A stretch of 40,105 nt of DNA from the NCBI GenBank assembly GCA_016281935.1, contig JAEEJN010000080.1:1-40105 (forward strand), written 5' to 3'. The translations under genes and the position numbers were made by a program. The notes under the pieces were generated by a model that saw only the letters and a list, made by a program, of their open reading frames with translations, was not told the DNA's origin and searched no databases. This document shows, in pieces, positions 25,634 through 34,701 of the stretch (the stretch's first letter is position 1; every line of letters starts with the position of its first letter). Origin of the DNA: Bacillota bacterium (GTDB lineage: Bacteria; Bacillota; Clostridia; Christensenellales; UMGS416).

Positions 25634-25738
25634 GGGTTGGCCTCCTCTTCGTTTTGCATATATTTCTTCACTTTCGAGAGGAAATCCTGCAGACGGCGCA
25701 GAACTGGATTTCGCTGAAGAGTATGGAACAGAGCAGGA

Positions 25739-25762
25739 CGGCACGGTCAAAAGACCGTGCCG
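25739..25762 (-). terminator. Hairpin after the LarA-like gene
   Basis: A perfect 10-bp stem (CGGCACGGTC / GACCGTGCCG) with an AAAA loop lies about 50 bases past the LarA-like stop. The downstream tail on the minus strand is only mildly T-rich (CCTGCTCTGTTCC). Confidence 0.5.
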
Positions 25763-25809
25763 CGCAGTATATGTTTGTCAGAAATCAGGTGCCGCATACC
25801 GGACCAGAT

Positions 25810-27087
25810 CTAATCACGGAATCTTTCCCTGTTGATCCAAAGGCCCAGAGCGGGATTGGGAATGAAATACACTTTTTCTCCGTCGATCTCATTGTATCCG
25901 TAGGAAAGGCGGAAGGGATCGTAGCGGGACGCCAGATCATCATAAGCTGCTGCTGTATATCCTACGCTCCTGATCTCATCCTGGGAGATCTTCTTCACCG
26001 CATAGGTGATGGAGAAACGGCCGTCGGAGGAACCGTGGATTAGATGGGCAGCCGCGCCCATATTGTCGCGAAGATCCTGGTTTGCGGGATCGCGGAAGGC
26101 TTCCAGCGTCGCCAGACGCCCGCGGTATCCGTATTTGCGGATGAGCCTGTCACACTCCGGGTCTTCGCCGAAACGTTCCACACCAGGCGCAAGGATGATC
26201 AGCTCTCCGCCGTCCGCCATCATCATGCGTGTGCGGTAGACCGCTTTATTGCCCAGCCAGGTGCTGCGGAACTCAAGAGGATCCAGATAGACCACGCATT
26301 TGCGGACGCCTGTGGGAACAAAGTCGATGTTTTTCTCCTGGGCGAGTTTGACTGCATGAGTCAGACATTCGCGCCCTTCGCCGATGAACAGTCCGTGTGT
26401 CGTGATCTTTCCGCCGGGGGCAGTGGTCACGGTCAGGATGAAGGTGATCGGACGATCGGAAAGGAAATGCTCCATTCCGTAGTCAAAGAGCTTCCGCACG
26501 GGGGTATGGTCCCTTCCCATCATGCGTTCCATCCCGTAGACGGCTCCGATCATATGAGATTTGTTGATCATATCGCTGCCGCCTGCGCCGACAAAGAGAT
26601 TTTTGGCGTGATTGCTCATTCCGATGACTTCATGGGGAACGACCTGGCCCGGTGACAGAATCAGGTCATAGGAAGGATCCATGACCCGCCTGTTGATCTC
26701 GGCCGTCACGGCTTCGTTCCAGAGTCCGTCCGTGATGTCCGATATGAAGTCTGCGGGGATCTCACCCAGGCGGATCACGTCGCGGCGCCAGTCGTGGACG
26801 AGGAAGCGATCCTTCGGGATGTCTCCGAACATGGCATCGATCTGCTCAGCGCTCATGGCCTCATGCGTGCCCAGCGCAGGCAGGATGTCGACCTGGGCTC
26901 CGCGTTCCGTCAGTGCGTGATAGTATACGTTCGTGATGAAACCTGCGCCGGAATGATAGCGGGTGAAATCGGGAGGGAGGATCAGGACTTTTTTCGGGTC
27001 TTTTCCTTCCAGCGACCGCAGGAGCGCCTGCCGGATCTCATTCTGACTGAGACCGTTCCGGTCTTTTGCGGTAAGATACAGTTCCAT
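25810..27087 (-). CDS. LarA-superfamily nickel-pincer racemase/epimerase
   Basis: A 425-residue LarA-superfamily protein (DUF2088 plus C-terminal domain), which uses a lysine-tethered nickel-pincer nucleotide to invert 2-hydroxy acids by hydride transfer. Residues lining up with L. plantarum LarA, with steady offsets, are R43 (R75), H75 in GTHE (H108), H152 in VVPH (H174), K162 (K184, the cofactor lysine) and H178 (H200). The usual GG before the lysine is replaced by N-H (SNHAK), pointing to a non-lactate subgroup. Being last in an operon with 6-phosphogluconate dehydrogenase and a KdgK-like kinase suggests a sugar-acid substrate, for example C2 epimerisation of an aldonate. The cofactor genes larB, larC and larE are not nearby. 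TAGGAG overlaps the gnd stop. Confidence 0.85.
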   Translation of the reverse strand: MELYLTAKDRNGLSQNEIRQALLRSLEGKDPKKVLILPPDFTRYHSGAGFITNVYYHALTERGAQVDILPALGTHEAMSAEQIDAMFGDIPKDRFLVHDWRRDVIRLGEIPADFISDITDGLWNEAVTAEINRRVMDPSYDLILSPGQVVPHEVIGMSNHAKNLFVGAGGSDMINKSHMIGAVYGMERMMGRDHTPVRKLFDYGMEHFLSDRPITFILTVTTAPGGKITTHGLFIGEGRECLTHAVKLAQEKNIDFVPTGVRKCVVYLDPLEFRSTWLGNKAVYRTRMMMADGGELIILAPGVERFGEDPECDRLIRKYGYRGRLATLEAFRDPANQDLRDNMGAAAHLIHGSSDGRFSITYAVKKISQDEIRSVGYTAAAYDDLASRYDPFRLSYGYNEIDGEKVYFIPNPALGLWINRERFRD

Positions 27088-27096
27088 CCCGTACTC

Positions 27097-28533
<1,437 letters not shown>

Positions 28534-28537
28534 GGAT

Positions 28538-29611
28538 TTACCTCTGTACTCTGGCGTTGCCGGCGTAGATATCCCAAACCTGTTTTTCATCCGCGGGTTC
28601 CGCATAGTCGTTCAGGGAGGTGGTGGCGAGGACTCCGCAGGCCCAGGCGAACTGGAGCCACTTCTCAGGTGCCCATCCTTTCAGGATCGAATAGAGAAGG
28701 CCGCCGGAGAACGCGTCTCCCCCGCCGATGCGGTCCATGATCGGGATCGGACGGGGCTCTTCCACGTACCAGTCGTTTCCGTCGTAGAGAAGGGCTCCCC
28801 AGAGATGTTCGTTGGCGGAGATCACCTGACGCAGCGTCGTAGCGTAGGCGGATGCGTTGGGATAGGCTTTTCTGACTTCGCCGATCATGCCTTTGAAGGA
28901 CTCGATCTTGGACGCCAGATCTTTTCCGCCGGCGTCGGGTCCCTTGAATCCCAGACAGAGCTGGAAATCTTCCTCGTTGCCGATCAGGATGTCAGCCAGG
29001 GAAGCGACTTCCCGGAAGGCTTCGGAGAGTTCTTCCTCACGGCCGGCCCAGAAGGTGGCCCTGTAGTTCAGGTCGAATGAGATCAGAGTGCCTAAGGATT
29101 TGGCCTTGCGTGCGACTTCAAGGCAGCAGCGTGTCGTTTCAGGGCTCATGGCCAGGATCAGTCCGGAAAGGTGGAGGATCTGAACGCCTTCTTCTCCAAA
29201 GATACGGTCAAGATCGAAATCGGAGGCGGAAAGCGTACGGCCCACTTCGCCTGCACGGTCGTTCCAGACCCTGGGGGCGCGAAGGCCGAAGCCGCAGTCG
29301 GCGATGTTGAACTGATGACGATAGCCCCAGGGTCCGCCCTGCGGGACAGTCTGTCCTTCATAGGCGATGTTCCGGGCACGAAGCTGTGCCTGTATGAACG
29401 CGGCGATGGGACTTCCTTCCACGAATTTGGTCAGCGCTACGCAGGGTTTGCCCAGAGAGGACGCCACGTTGAGCACGTTCGTTTCGGCGCTCGTTGCCTG
29501 AAGATAGAATTGATTGCTGTTCTGTACGGCCATGCGGTCGGCAGGCGTGATGCGCACGCCCATGCTCGTGACACAGGCAACCGCGTACCGGCAGTTCTGA
29601 CGGATTTCCAT
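28538..29611 (-). CDS. PfkB-family sugar kinase, 2-dehydro-3-deoxygluconokinase-like
   Basis: A 357-residue PfkB/ribokinase-fold carbohydrate kinase. The C-terminal anion-hole and catalytic motif is D-R-I-G-G-G-D-A-F (catalytic Asp about 299), with G-G-G in place of the common G-A-G, a variant frequent in KdgK-type kinases. The middle 'ISFDLNYRATFW' also matches KdgK, whose substrate is 2-keto-3-deoxygluconate. It is the first gene of the kinase-gnd-LarA-like operon, with AAGGAGG 11 bases ahead of the ATG. With Gnd next in line, a gluconate-type or 2-keto-sugar-acid substrate is also conceivable; no KDPG aldolase is present. It is divergent from the AraC gene. Confidence 0.85.
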   Translation of the reverse strand: MEIRQNCRYAVACVTSMGVRITPADRMAVQNSNQFYLQATSAETNVLNVASSLGKPCVALTKFVEGSPIAAFIQAQLRARNIAYEGQTVPQGGPWGYRHQFNIADCGFGLRAPRVWNDRAGEVGRTLSASDFDLDRIFGEEGVQILHLSGLILAMSPETTRCCLEVARKAKSLGTLISFDLNYRATFWAGREEELSEAFREVASLADILIGNEEDFQLCLGFKGPDAGGKDLASKIESFKGMIGEVRKAYPNASAYATTLRQVISANEHLWGALLYDGNDWYVEEPRPIPIMDRIGGGDAFSGGLLYSILKGWAPEKWLQFAWACGVLATTSLNDYAEPADEKQVWDIYAGNARVQR

Positions 29612-29652
29612 GGATATGCTTCCTCCTTAAAGAATGCTTATTGACTCCCTTG

Positions 29653-29681
29653 ATTATAGGACCGTTCCTGCAGGGTTGCGA
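29653..29681 (-). promoter_or_regulatory. Promoter of the kinase-gnd-LarA-like operon
   Basis: On the minus strand TCGCAA (29676-29681) and a perfect TATAAT (29653-29658) are 17 bases apart, 42 bases before the kinase ATG. The -35 lies seven bases from the palindrome at 29688-29711. Confidence 0.58.
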
Positions 29682-29687
29682 TTGTGC

Positions 29688-29711
29688 GTTTTGCTTAAAA
29701 TATTGCAAAAC
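29688..29711. promoter_or_regulatory. 24-bp palindromic operator candidate in the divergent promoter
   Basis: GTTTTGC-N10-GCAAAAC is a perfect 7-bp inverted repeat with an AT-rich spacer. It overlaps the -35 element of the AraC promoter (29703-29708) and touches the upstream edge of the kinase promoter, the right place for joint control of both directions. Confidence 0.5.
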
Positions 29712-29730
29712 TTGTTGCTTTTGTTATAAT
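29703..29730 (+). promoter_or_regulatory. Promoter of the AraC-family regulator
   Basis: TTGCAA (29703-29708), a 16-base spacer and a perfect TATAAT (29725-29730). Because the -10 includes the first base of the ATG at 29729, that ATG cannot be the start codon. Confidence 0.66.
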
Positions 29731-29752
29731 GGTGAAAAGGAGGAGAGGTTCT

Positions 29753-30601
29753 GTGAAAAGAAAGCTCCAAAGCGCGTTCGACCCAAGACAGTATATGCTT
29801 TCACGGGATTTCGAGGTGTTCTACTACAGTGACCTCGATTTTCACAGTGTGGGAAGCCACAGTCACGATTATTATGAATTCTATTTCTTCGTGGAGGGAA
29901 GCGTCGTCATGGAGATCGATTCCGTCCCGTACGAGGTCAGGCCGGGCGATCTCATCATCATTCCGCCCGGTACGCGCCACCGTGCGATGATCCAGGACGG
30001 GTCTGTTCCCTACAGACGCTTCGTGTTCTGGATCAGCCGGGACTACTGTGACGCCCTGTGTGCACAGTCGGAGGATTACGGTTATGCGCTGCACACGGGA
30101 AAAACGGTTTTTCATTATGACGTGATCGGTTTCAATACACTGACGGGGAAACTTTTTGCGCTTCTTGACGAGATCCATTCGGAACGCTTCGCGAAGGACA
30201 GCAGGATCACGCTCTGCGTAAGCGATCTCATGCTCCATATCGCCCGTACGGTATGGGAAATGGAGACGTCATCCGCCGGAGACAGGGAACTGTCCGCATA
30301 CGAAGCCGTCACGGCTTTCATATCGGCCCATCTGGATGAAGATCTCTCTCTGGAACGGATCTCGGGTGAACTCTTTCTCAGTAAATTCTATCTGTCTCAT
30401 CTGTTCAGGGAGAATACCGGACTCAGTCTGCACCAGTATATCGTAAAAAGAAGACTGGAAGCAGCCTGTGAGGCTCTGCGGGCGGGAGCCGGAGCGGCCG
30501 ATGCCTGCGCCTTGGTGGGTTTTTCGGACTATTCCAGTTTTTTCAGAGCGTTCAGGAAGGAATACGGTCTCAGCCCTGCACAGTTCAGACAGCGGTACTG
30601 A
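29753..30601 (+). CDS. AraC-family transcriptional regulator
   Basis: A 282-residue regulator with an N-terminal cupin sensor (about 20-110: 'HSHDYYEFYFFVEGSVVMEID', 'RPGDLIIIPPGTRHR') and a C-terminal double helix-turn-helix (about 185-282: 'LSLERISGELFLSKFYLSHLFRENTGLSLHQYIVKRRLEAA', 'VGFSDYSSFFRAFRKEYGLSPAQFR'). Such proteins bind a sugar or sugar acid and activate nearby catabolic genes. It is divergent from the kinase-gnd-LarA-like operon, its most likely target. The start is the GTG at 29753 behind AAGGAGGAGAGG; the in-frame ATG at 29729 lies inside the -10 element. Confidence 0.92.
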   Translation: MKRKLQSAFDPRQYMLSRDFEVFYYSDLDFHSVGSHSHDYYEFYFFVEGSVVMEIDSVPYEVRPGDLIIIPPGTRHRAMIQDGSVPYRRFVFWISRDYCDALCAQSEDYGYALHTGKTVFHYDVIGFNTLTGKLFALLDEIHSERFAKDSRITLCVSDLMLHIARTVWEMETSSAGDRELSAYEAVTAFISAHLDEDLSLERISGELFLSKFYLSHLFRENTGLSLHQYIVKRRLEAACEALRAGAGAADACALVGFSDYSSFFRAFRKEYGLSPAQFRQRY

Positions 30602-30616
30602 TATCCAGAACAGACA

Positions 30617-30656
30617 AGACCGCACCGATGAAAAATCGGTGCGGTCTGTTGTTTTT
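30617..30656 (+). terminator. Intrinsic terminator of the araC gene
   Basis: A perfect 13-bp stem (30617-30629 with 30635-30647, loop GAAAA) is followed by GTTGTTTTT. It also lies at the end of the convergent GtrA gene. Confidence 0.88.
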
Positions 30657-30660
30657 AGGA

Positions 30661-31674
30661 TCAGTTTTTCTGTTTTTCACGGAAGATCACGTCCCGCTGG
30701 ACGAAGTAGTTGAAAACGAACAGGATCACTTCGGCTATGGCTTTGGAGATCAGGACTGGGATACCGAGCGTTCCGTTGAACAATGCGAGCAGGGCGATAT
30801 TCAGCAGCAGGACGATGCCGACGAGGGTATAGTACTGGAGCAGTTCCATCCAGAGGTTTCCTTTTCTGTTTTTTACACGAAAGATCACTGTGCGGTTGAT
30901 CGTGAAATTCAGCGCGGAAGAAACGATGCGTGAGATCACGGCGCATGGCGTGCGGGTCAGACCGATCGCATAGTAGAGCAGTGCGAACAGGCCGTAATCG
31001 ACGATGAAGGAAAGCATGGAGGCGATCAGGAACCCGGAAGCGATGCCGAGCATCCGAAGCCAGCCTCTCATGCTGATGGGAAGGGGAGGCGCGGGGGGCA
31101 CGTCTTCTTCCAACTGACGGAGAACAAGGGATTCCCGCCGCAGACTGAGGAAAAGCTCCAGAAGATAGTTGCCGGAATCACCCGAGAATACGACGGCACG
31201 CTGCAGGAAACTCTGCGGGAAGCCTATGAGCGTCACGTCCGCAGGAAGGCTCTTATCCCTTCCGCCCACGATCTGCGTGAGGATCTGGAACATCCGGTTC
31301 TTGGCTTTTCCCTTCAGTTCGGATATATCCGCATGCGCAGCCCAGATCGTATTCGGCTGTGAAGCAGTCTTTTCACAGGCATTGAGAACGGTCTGGCAGG
31401 ACACGGGTGCCCGCAGAAGCAGCACGCCTCCGCAGTTCGGATCATCCAGGAGGATCCTGTTCATGGCTGTCTTTATGCTTCGCCCAAGACCGAGCGGCAC
31501 ATGATGACGGAGCCTGTGTACAGGAAGAGCATCCCACGCCCGGCGCGTCTCGTCGTCAGCGCCGTCGAATACGACGTAGAACGGAAAAACCTGTGCCAGT
31601 TCGGCATAGGTCGGATCCGGCGTCTGTCCGCTTTCAACGGAGAGGATCAACGGGAGAAGGGTTTCGTTTCCCAT
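30661..31674 (-). CDS. GtrA-family membrane protein fused to a degenerate GT2-like domain
   Basis: A 337-residue fusion. The C-terminal part (about 208-337) is a GtrA/DPMS domain with four hydrophobic helices ('FIVDYGLFALLYYAIGL', 'NFTINRTVIFRVKNRKGN', ending 'FNYFVQRDVIFREK'); GtrA proteins help move lipid-linked sugars across the membrane. The N-terminal 200 residues follow the layout of a family 2 glycosyltransferase of the usual GT2-GtrA fusion ('HVPLGLGRSIKTAMNRIL' for the H-x-x-N-x-G-K-G-x-A-L-K-T-G motif), but the metal-binding D-A-D-G-Q-H box is replaced by L-R-A-P-V-S (87-92). It is therefore probably inactive as a transferase. Its ATG shares one base with the HAD stop (TAATG). Confidence 0.82.
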   Translation of the reverse strand: MGNETLLPLILSVESGQTPDPTYAELAQVFPFYVVFDGADDETRRAWDALPVHRLRHHVPLGLGRSIKTAMNRILLDDPNCGGVLLLRAPVSCQTVLNACEKTASQPNTIWAAHADISELKGKAKNRMFQILTQIVGGRDKSLPADVTLIGFPQSFLQRAVVFSGDSGNYLLELFLSLRRESLVLRQLEEDVPPAPPLPISMRGWLRMLGIASGFLIASMLSFIVDYGLFALLYYAIGLTRTPCAVISRIVSSALNFTINRTVIFRVKNRKGNLWMELLQYYTLVGIVLLLNIALLALFNGTLGIPVLISKAIAEVILFVFNYFVQRDVIFREKQKN

Positions 31675-32357
31675 TATCGGACACCCATCATTTTTTTGAG
31701 TTCTGCCAGGCCGGGAAGGACCGCATCAGGCTGAACTTTTCCCGTGAAGGGCCTTCGGGCACGGTTGATCCATACGGTCTTCATACCGGCGGCAGCCGCG
31801 CCTTCCACGTCATAGATCAGAGAATCTCCGACATGGAGGACTTCGTCGGCAGGCAGGTTCAGGATGCGGAGCGCGGCTTCAAAGATCTCTTTTCTGGGCT
31901 TGTAGCAGGAGACATCCTCGCTGCACAGGACCGGTACGGAAGGAAGATTGGCGAAGGAGAGCGCGCTTTCCAACGGCTGACGGTCCGCGTTGGTCAGGAT
32001 GAGAACGGGGAGGGGAAGCTTTATGAAAAACAGTCTGGCGTCGGGATAGACCTCGGGCTTAGCCGAGGCAGTATCCATCAGTTCCGCCAGTTCCGCGGGA
32101 TCCGCATCGGATCCTACGGCGCGCAGAGTCTGGCGCAGAGCCTCTTCTTCCACCGTACGCAGAGGAACGAAAGAAGATTCCGTATAGGATTTCAGATAGA
32201 AGGCGTGAGCTTTTTCCCAGAGGATCCTGGCTGCGTCCTGGGGCAGGCAGAGACTGTTCGCCGTTTCAGAGATACGACGGCAGACTTCCATCATGACAGA
32301 ACTGTCTTCACGGACAATCGTGCCCCCGAAATCCAGCGTGATAGCTCGAATCGCCAT
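31674..32357 (-). CDS. HAD-superfamily hydrolase
   Basis: A 227-residue haloacid-dehalogenase-like protein with a helical cap (type IA). Motif I is D-F-G-G-T (9-13): the nucleophile D9 is kept, but the usual second Asp, the general acid of phosphatases, is Gly. Motif II is the Thr of L-T-N, motif III a Lys in Y-K-P-R-K, and motif IV is G-D-S-L-I-Y-D-V. The 'DxGGT' variant occurs in a subset of HAD proteins of unknown substrate, so phosphatase activity is uncertain. The AAAGGAG site and a consensus promoter precede the ATG. It is the first gene of a two-gene operon with the GtrA fusion. Confidence 0.88.
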   Translation of the reverse strand: MAIRAITLDFGGTIVREDSSVMMEVCRRISETANSLCLPQDAARILWEKAHAFYLKSYTESSFVPLRTVEEEALRQTLRAVGSDADPAELAELMDTASAKPEVYPDARLFFIKLPLPVLILTNADRQPLESALSFANLPSVPVLCSEDVSCYKPRKEIFEAALRILNLPADEVLHVGDSLIYDVEGAAAAGMKTVWINRARRPFTGKVQPDAVLPGLAELKKMMGVR

Positions 32358-32389
32358 GCCTATTCTCCTTTGCGATTTCTGATTCTATC

Positions 32390-32418
32390 ATTATATGGTG
32401 AAAACGACGGTTTTTCAA
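32390..32418 (-). promoter_or_regulatory. Sigma-A promoter of the HAD-GtrA operon
   Basis: On the minus strand TTGAAA (32413-32418), 17 bases and a perfect TATAAT (32390-32395), 33 bases before the HAD start codon. Confidence 0.72.
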
Positions 32419-32473
32419 GCGGGACGCGGACGGACGGGCTTAATGCCGGGAAAAGCTTCAGCCTTACCGACTC

Positions 32474-32502
32474 TTGACGAGAGATCATCGATTTTATATT
32501 AT
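32474..32502 (+). promoter_or_regulatory. Promoter of the MFS transporter gene
   Basis: TTGACG (32474-32479), 17 bases and TATTAT (32497-32502), in an AT-rich patch about 75 bases upstream of the ATG. The leader holds a short palindrome, GTGAC-T-GTCAC, of unknown meaning. Confidence 0.55.
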
Positions 32503-32573
32503 ATATCTGTTTAGAATACGAATCAGCCCTGATACAGGTGACTGTCACATAATATCCGGAAAAGGGATACCGA

Positions 32574-33770
32574 ATGGAAAACAGAAATGAACCGACCGAG
32601 AACACGATGAAGCCGCGGCTCTGGAGCGTGAGTTTCCTTCTTCTGATCCTCATGACGTTCCTCAACGGAGCGGCGGGACAGATGACCGTGCCTCTCGTAG
32701 CCAAGTACGCCTTATCGCTGGGCGCCGAACTGACACTGGCTTCGACCGTAGCCGGACTGATGTCTCTGGTTTCACTCGTGGTCTGTCCTTTTGCGGGAGC
32801 GCTCGCGGACAAAGTGAGCAGAAAGTGGATCCTCGTTTTTTCCAATCTGGGATACGGTATCTGCCTTCTTCTCCACAGCATCTGTGTGAACATACCGCTC
32901 CTTATCGCGATGAGACTGCTGACCGGCGTGTTCTTTTCTGTATGCAGCGTGACGAACATCGCTTTTTCATCTTCCTTCCTTCCCAAGGAAAGGACGGGAG
33001 AGGGACTCGGATACGTTTCCCTGGCTTCCATCGTAGCGCAGGCGCTCGGACCTTCCATCGGACTGGCGCTGGTCGGAAAAAGCGGATTCGGAGCGGCGTT
33101 CTCACTTGCGGGGCTGCTGCCGCTCGCGTGCATCGCGGTCATCCTTCCGCTGAAGTACCGGAAGCCTGAATCTGAAAACGAAACCGCGCGCCGTTTCTCC
33201 TTCCGGAACCTGTATGCGGTCGAACTGACCTGCTTCATGCTCATGGCTGCTCTGTTCAGCGCGGGCAACGGCATGGTCAGCACCTATCTCGCCATCATTG
33301 CCGACGAGAGGCAGATCGTCAACATCTCCCTGTTCTTTACCTGTTACTCTCTGTTCCTTGTGGCTCTCAGACCTTTCACTGGCAAGCTCCTGGACAAAAA
33401 AGGCGTGTTCCTGATCCTGGTGCCGTCCTTTCTTTTCGCGGCTCTCGGCATGGTCTTCGTGGGCGTCGGCACGAGCCTTGCGATGATGCTCGTAGCCAGC
33501 GGGATGAAAGCTCTTGGGCAGGGATCCGGCCAGCCCTCGATCCAGGCCTACTCCGTCAAGCGGCTGAGCAGAGACCGTGCAGGCGTTGCTTCTTCTACGA
33601 TCATGATCGGACAGAACGTGGGCAACGCGCTGGCACCGATCGTCGGAAGCTTTTTCGTCAAGTCCTTCGGCTATACCGGTATGTTCTGCGGCTTCGGCGG
33701 CCTTATGGCTGCGGCCGGACTCGCTCTGATCGCCGTCCAGTATTTCATTGAAAAGAAGGCCCGTTGCTGA
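32574..33770 (+). CDS. Major facilitator superfamily transporter
   Basis: A 398-residue, 12-helix MFS permease. The loop after helix 2 reads 'GALADKVSRKW', the classic G-x-x-x-D-(R/K) motif A, and 'FLPKERTGEGLGYVSLASIVAQALGPSIG' is the helix 4-5 region of the drug-H+ antiporter/YfmO-like group. A second motif-A-like loop, 'GKLLDKKG', lies after helix 8. The substrate is unknown; drug or small-metabolite efflux fits the family. The ribosome binding site (AAAAGGGAT) is weak compared with other genes here. It is flanked by its own promoter and a terminator-like hairpin, so it is probably monocistronic. Confidence 0.88.
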   Translation: MENRNEPTENTMKPRLWSVSFLLLILMTFLNGAAGQMTVPLVAKYALSLGAELTLASTVAGLMSLVSLVVCPFAGALADKVSRKWILVFSNLGYGICLLLHSICVNIPLLIAMRLLTGVFFSVCSVTNIAFSSSFLPKERTGEGLGYVSLASIVAQALGPSIGLALVGKSGFGAAFSLAGLLPLACIAVILPLKYRKPESENETARRFSFRNLYAVELTCFMLMAALFSAGNGMVSTYLAIIADERQIVNISLFFTCYSLFLVALRPFTGKLLDKKGVFLILVPSFLFAALGMVFVGVGTSLAMMLVASGMKALGQGSGQPSIQAYSVKRLSRDRAGVASSTIMIGQNVGNALAPIVGSFFVKSFGYTGMFCGFGGLMAAAGLALIAVQYFIEKKARC

Positions 33771-33794
33771 AACCGGAACCGTTCTGAAGCCATA

Positions 33795-33825
33795 AGCCTC
33801 CTTGCCAACGGTCGGCAGGGAGGCT
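33795..33825 (+). terminator. Hairpin after the MFS gene, overlapping the next promoter
   Basis: A 12-bp stem with one G-U pair (33795-33806 with 33814-33825, seven-base loop) follows the MFS gene by 24 bases. The tail ATAATAATT is not a classic U run. The -35 and the first base of the -10 of the DUF975 promoter lie inside it. Confidence 0.5.
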
Positions 33826-33830
33826 ATAAT
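33802..33830 (+). promoter_or_regulatory. Sigma-A promoter of the DUF975 operon
   Basis: TTGCCA (33802-33807), exactly 17 bases and TATAAT (33825-33830). The same hexamers and spacing occur before ppdK. Transcription would begin near 33837, which rules out the in-frame ATG at 33802. Confidence 0.74.
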
Positions 33831-33888
33831 AATTATGAATAATGGTATTTTGCCGTTGTTTCGCAGTGCTTTTTACAGGAGGATTGAA

Positions 33889-34701
33889 ATGAGATCCCGT
33901 CATGAAATCAAAGAGATCGCGAGCCGGCTCTTCGCCGCGCAGCGCGGTACCTGTATCCTTGTCATTCTGGTCTATATGCTCGTGACTTCCGCCGTAGCTT
34001 CTCTGGCGTTCATCCCTCTGCTCGGGACTATCGCGACTTTCATGCTGGCCATCGTATTCGAAGCCGGTGTGGCCGGATCGTTCCTCAAGGGCGTCCGCGG
34101 AGAGCGAATGGAAGTGGAAGACGTGTTTTCGGCATTTTCGGGCGGCCGCTTCGGAAGGACTCTCGGCGGCGGAGCATTCCGTTACCTGAAGGTCTTTCTC
34201 TGGATGCTCCCCGGCCTGGTCCTTTATCTCGGCGGTTTCATTTACCTGATCGTCAGCCTGGGATTTTCCACAGCGTCATATGCCATGGACCCGGAGGCCT
34301 TTTTCGAGTCAGCCCATATCGGTTCCTATATCGGACTGGGCGTAGCGATCCTCGTGATGGTCGCCGGCTACGTGCTCATGCTGGTGTTCGGCCTGATCAA
34401 GCAGTATGCCTATATCTTCACTCTCCAGATCCTCATGGAGAATCCGAACGTCTCTCCGACCTACGCCGTGAAACTTTCCGAAAAGATGACGTCCGGACGC
34501 AAGGGCGATATCTTCGTCATGCAGCTGTCCTTCATCGGGTGGATCCTTCTGGGAACACTGACCTTAGGTATCCTGAACCTCGTATATGTCCAGCCCCGGA
34601 TGGAGATGACGCTCGCCGCGTACTATTACGAGATCAAGCAGGAAGCGCTGGCTTCCGGCCGCGTGCGGTATGAGGAATTCATGGGGGCCCAGTATGTCTG
34701 A
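33889..34701 (+). CDS. DUF975 family membrane protein
   Basis: A 270-residue integral membrane protein of the DUF975 family with about five or six hydrophobic segments. The family pattern is visible: an N-terminal amphipathic helix 'RHEIKEIASRLF', the helix pair with 'FMLAIVFEAGVAGSFLKGVRGERMEVEDVFSAF', and the C-terminal 'IGWILLGTLTLGILNLVYVQPRMEMTLAAYY(Y)E' that ends most members. Function is unknown; such proteins recur in Firmicutes and have been thought to be envelope or transport-associated. AGGAGG at 33878-33883 fixes the start at 33889. The YwlG-like gene overlaps its end by eight bases. Confidence 0.88.
   Translation: MRSRHEIKEIASRLFAAQRGTCILVILVYMLVTSAVASLAFIPLLGTIATFMLAIVFEAGVAGSFLKGVRGERMEVEDVFSAFSGGRFGRTLGGGAFRYLKVFLWMLPGLVLYLGGFIYLIVSLGFSTASYAMDPEAFFESAHIGSYIGLGVAILVMVAGYVLMLVFGLIKQYAYIFTLQILMENPNVSPTYAVKLSEKMTSGRKGDIFVMQLSFIGWILLGTLTLGILNLVYVQPRMEMTLAAYYYEIKQEALASGRVRYEEFMGAQYV

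Noticed and set aside
25633-25659. Nine-codon leader ORF (ATG at 25659, minus strand) ending over the GTG of the beta-mannosidase
   Set aside because: It has no ribosome binding site of its own and contains the site of the main gene; probably chance.
29729-29752. ATG at 29729 as start of the AraC gene
   Set aside because: The ATG overlaps the TATAAT element and would lie upstream of the transcript start; GTG at 29753 has AAGGAGGAGAGG in front.
33802-33888. N-terminal extension of the DUF975 protein to 33802
   Set aside because: It would translate the promoter itself; AGGAGG and family alignment support 33889.
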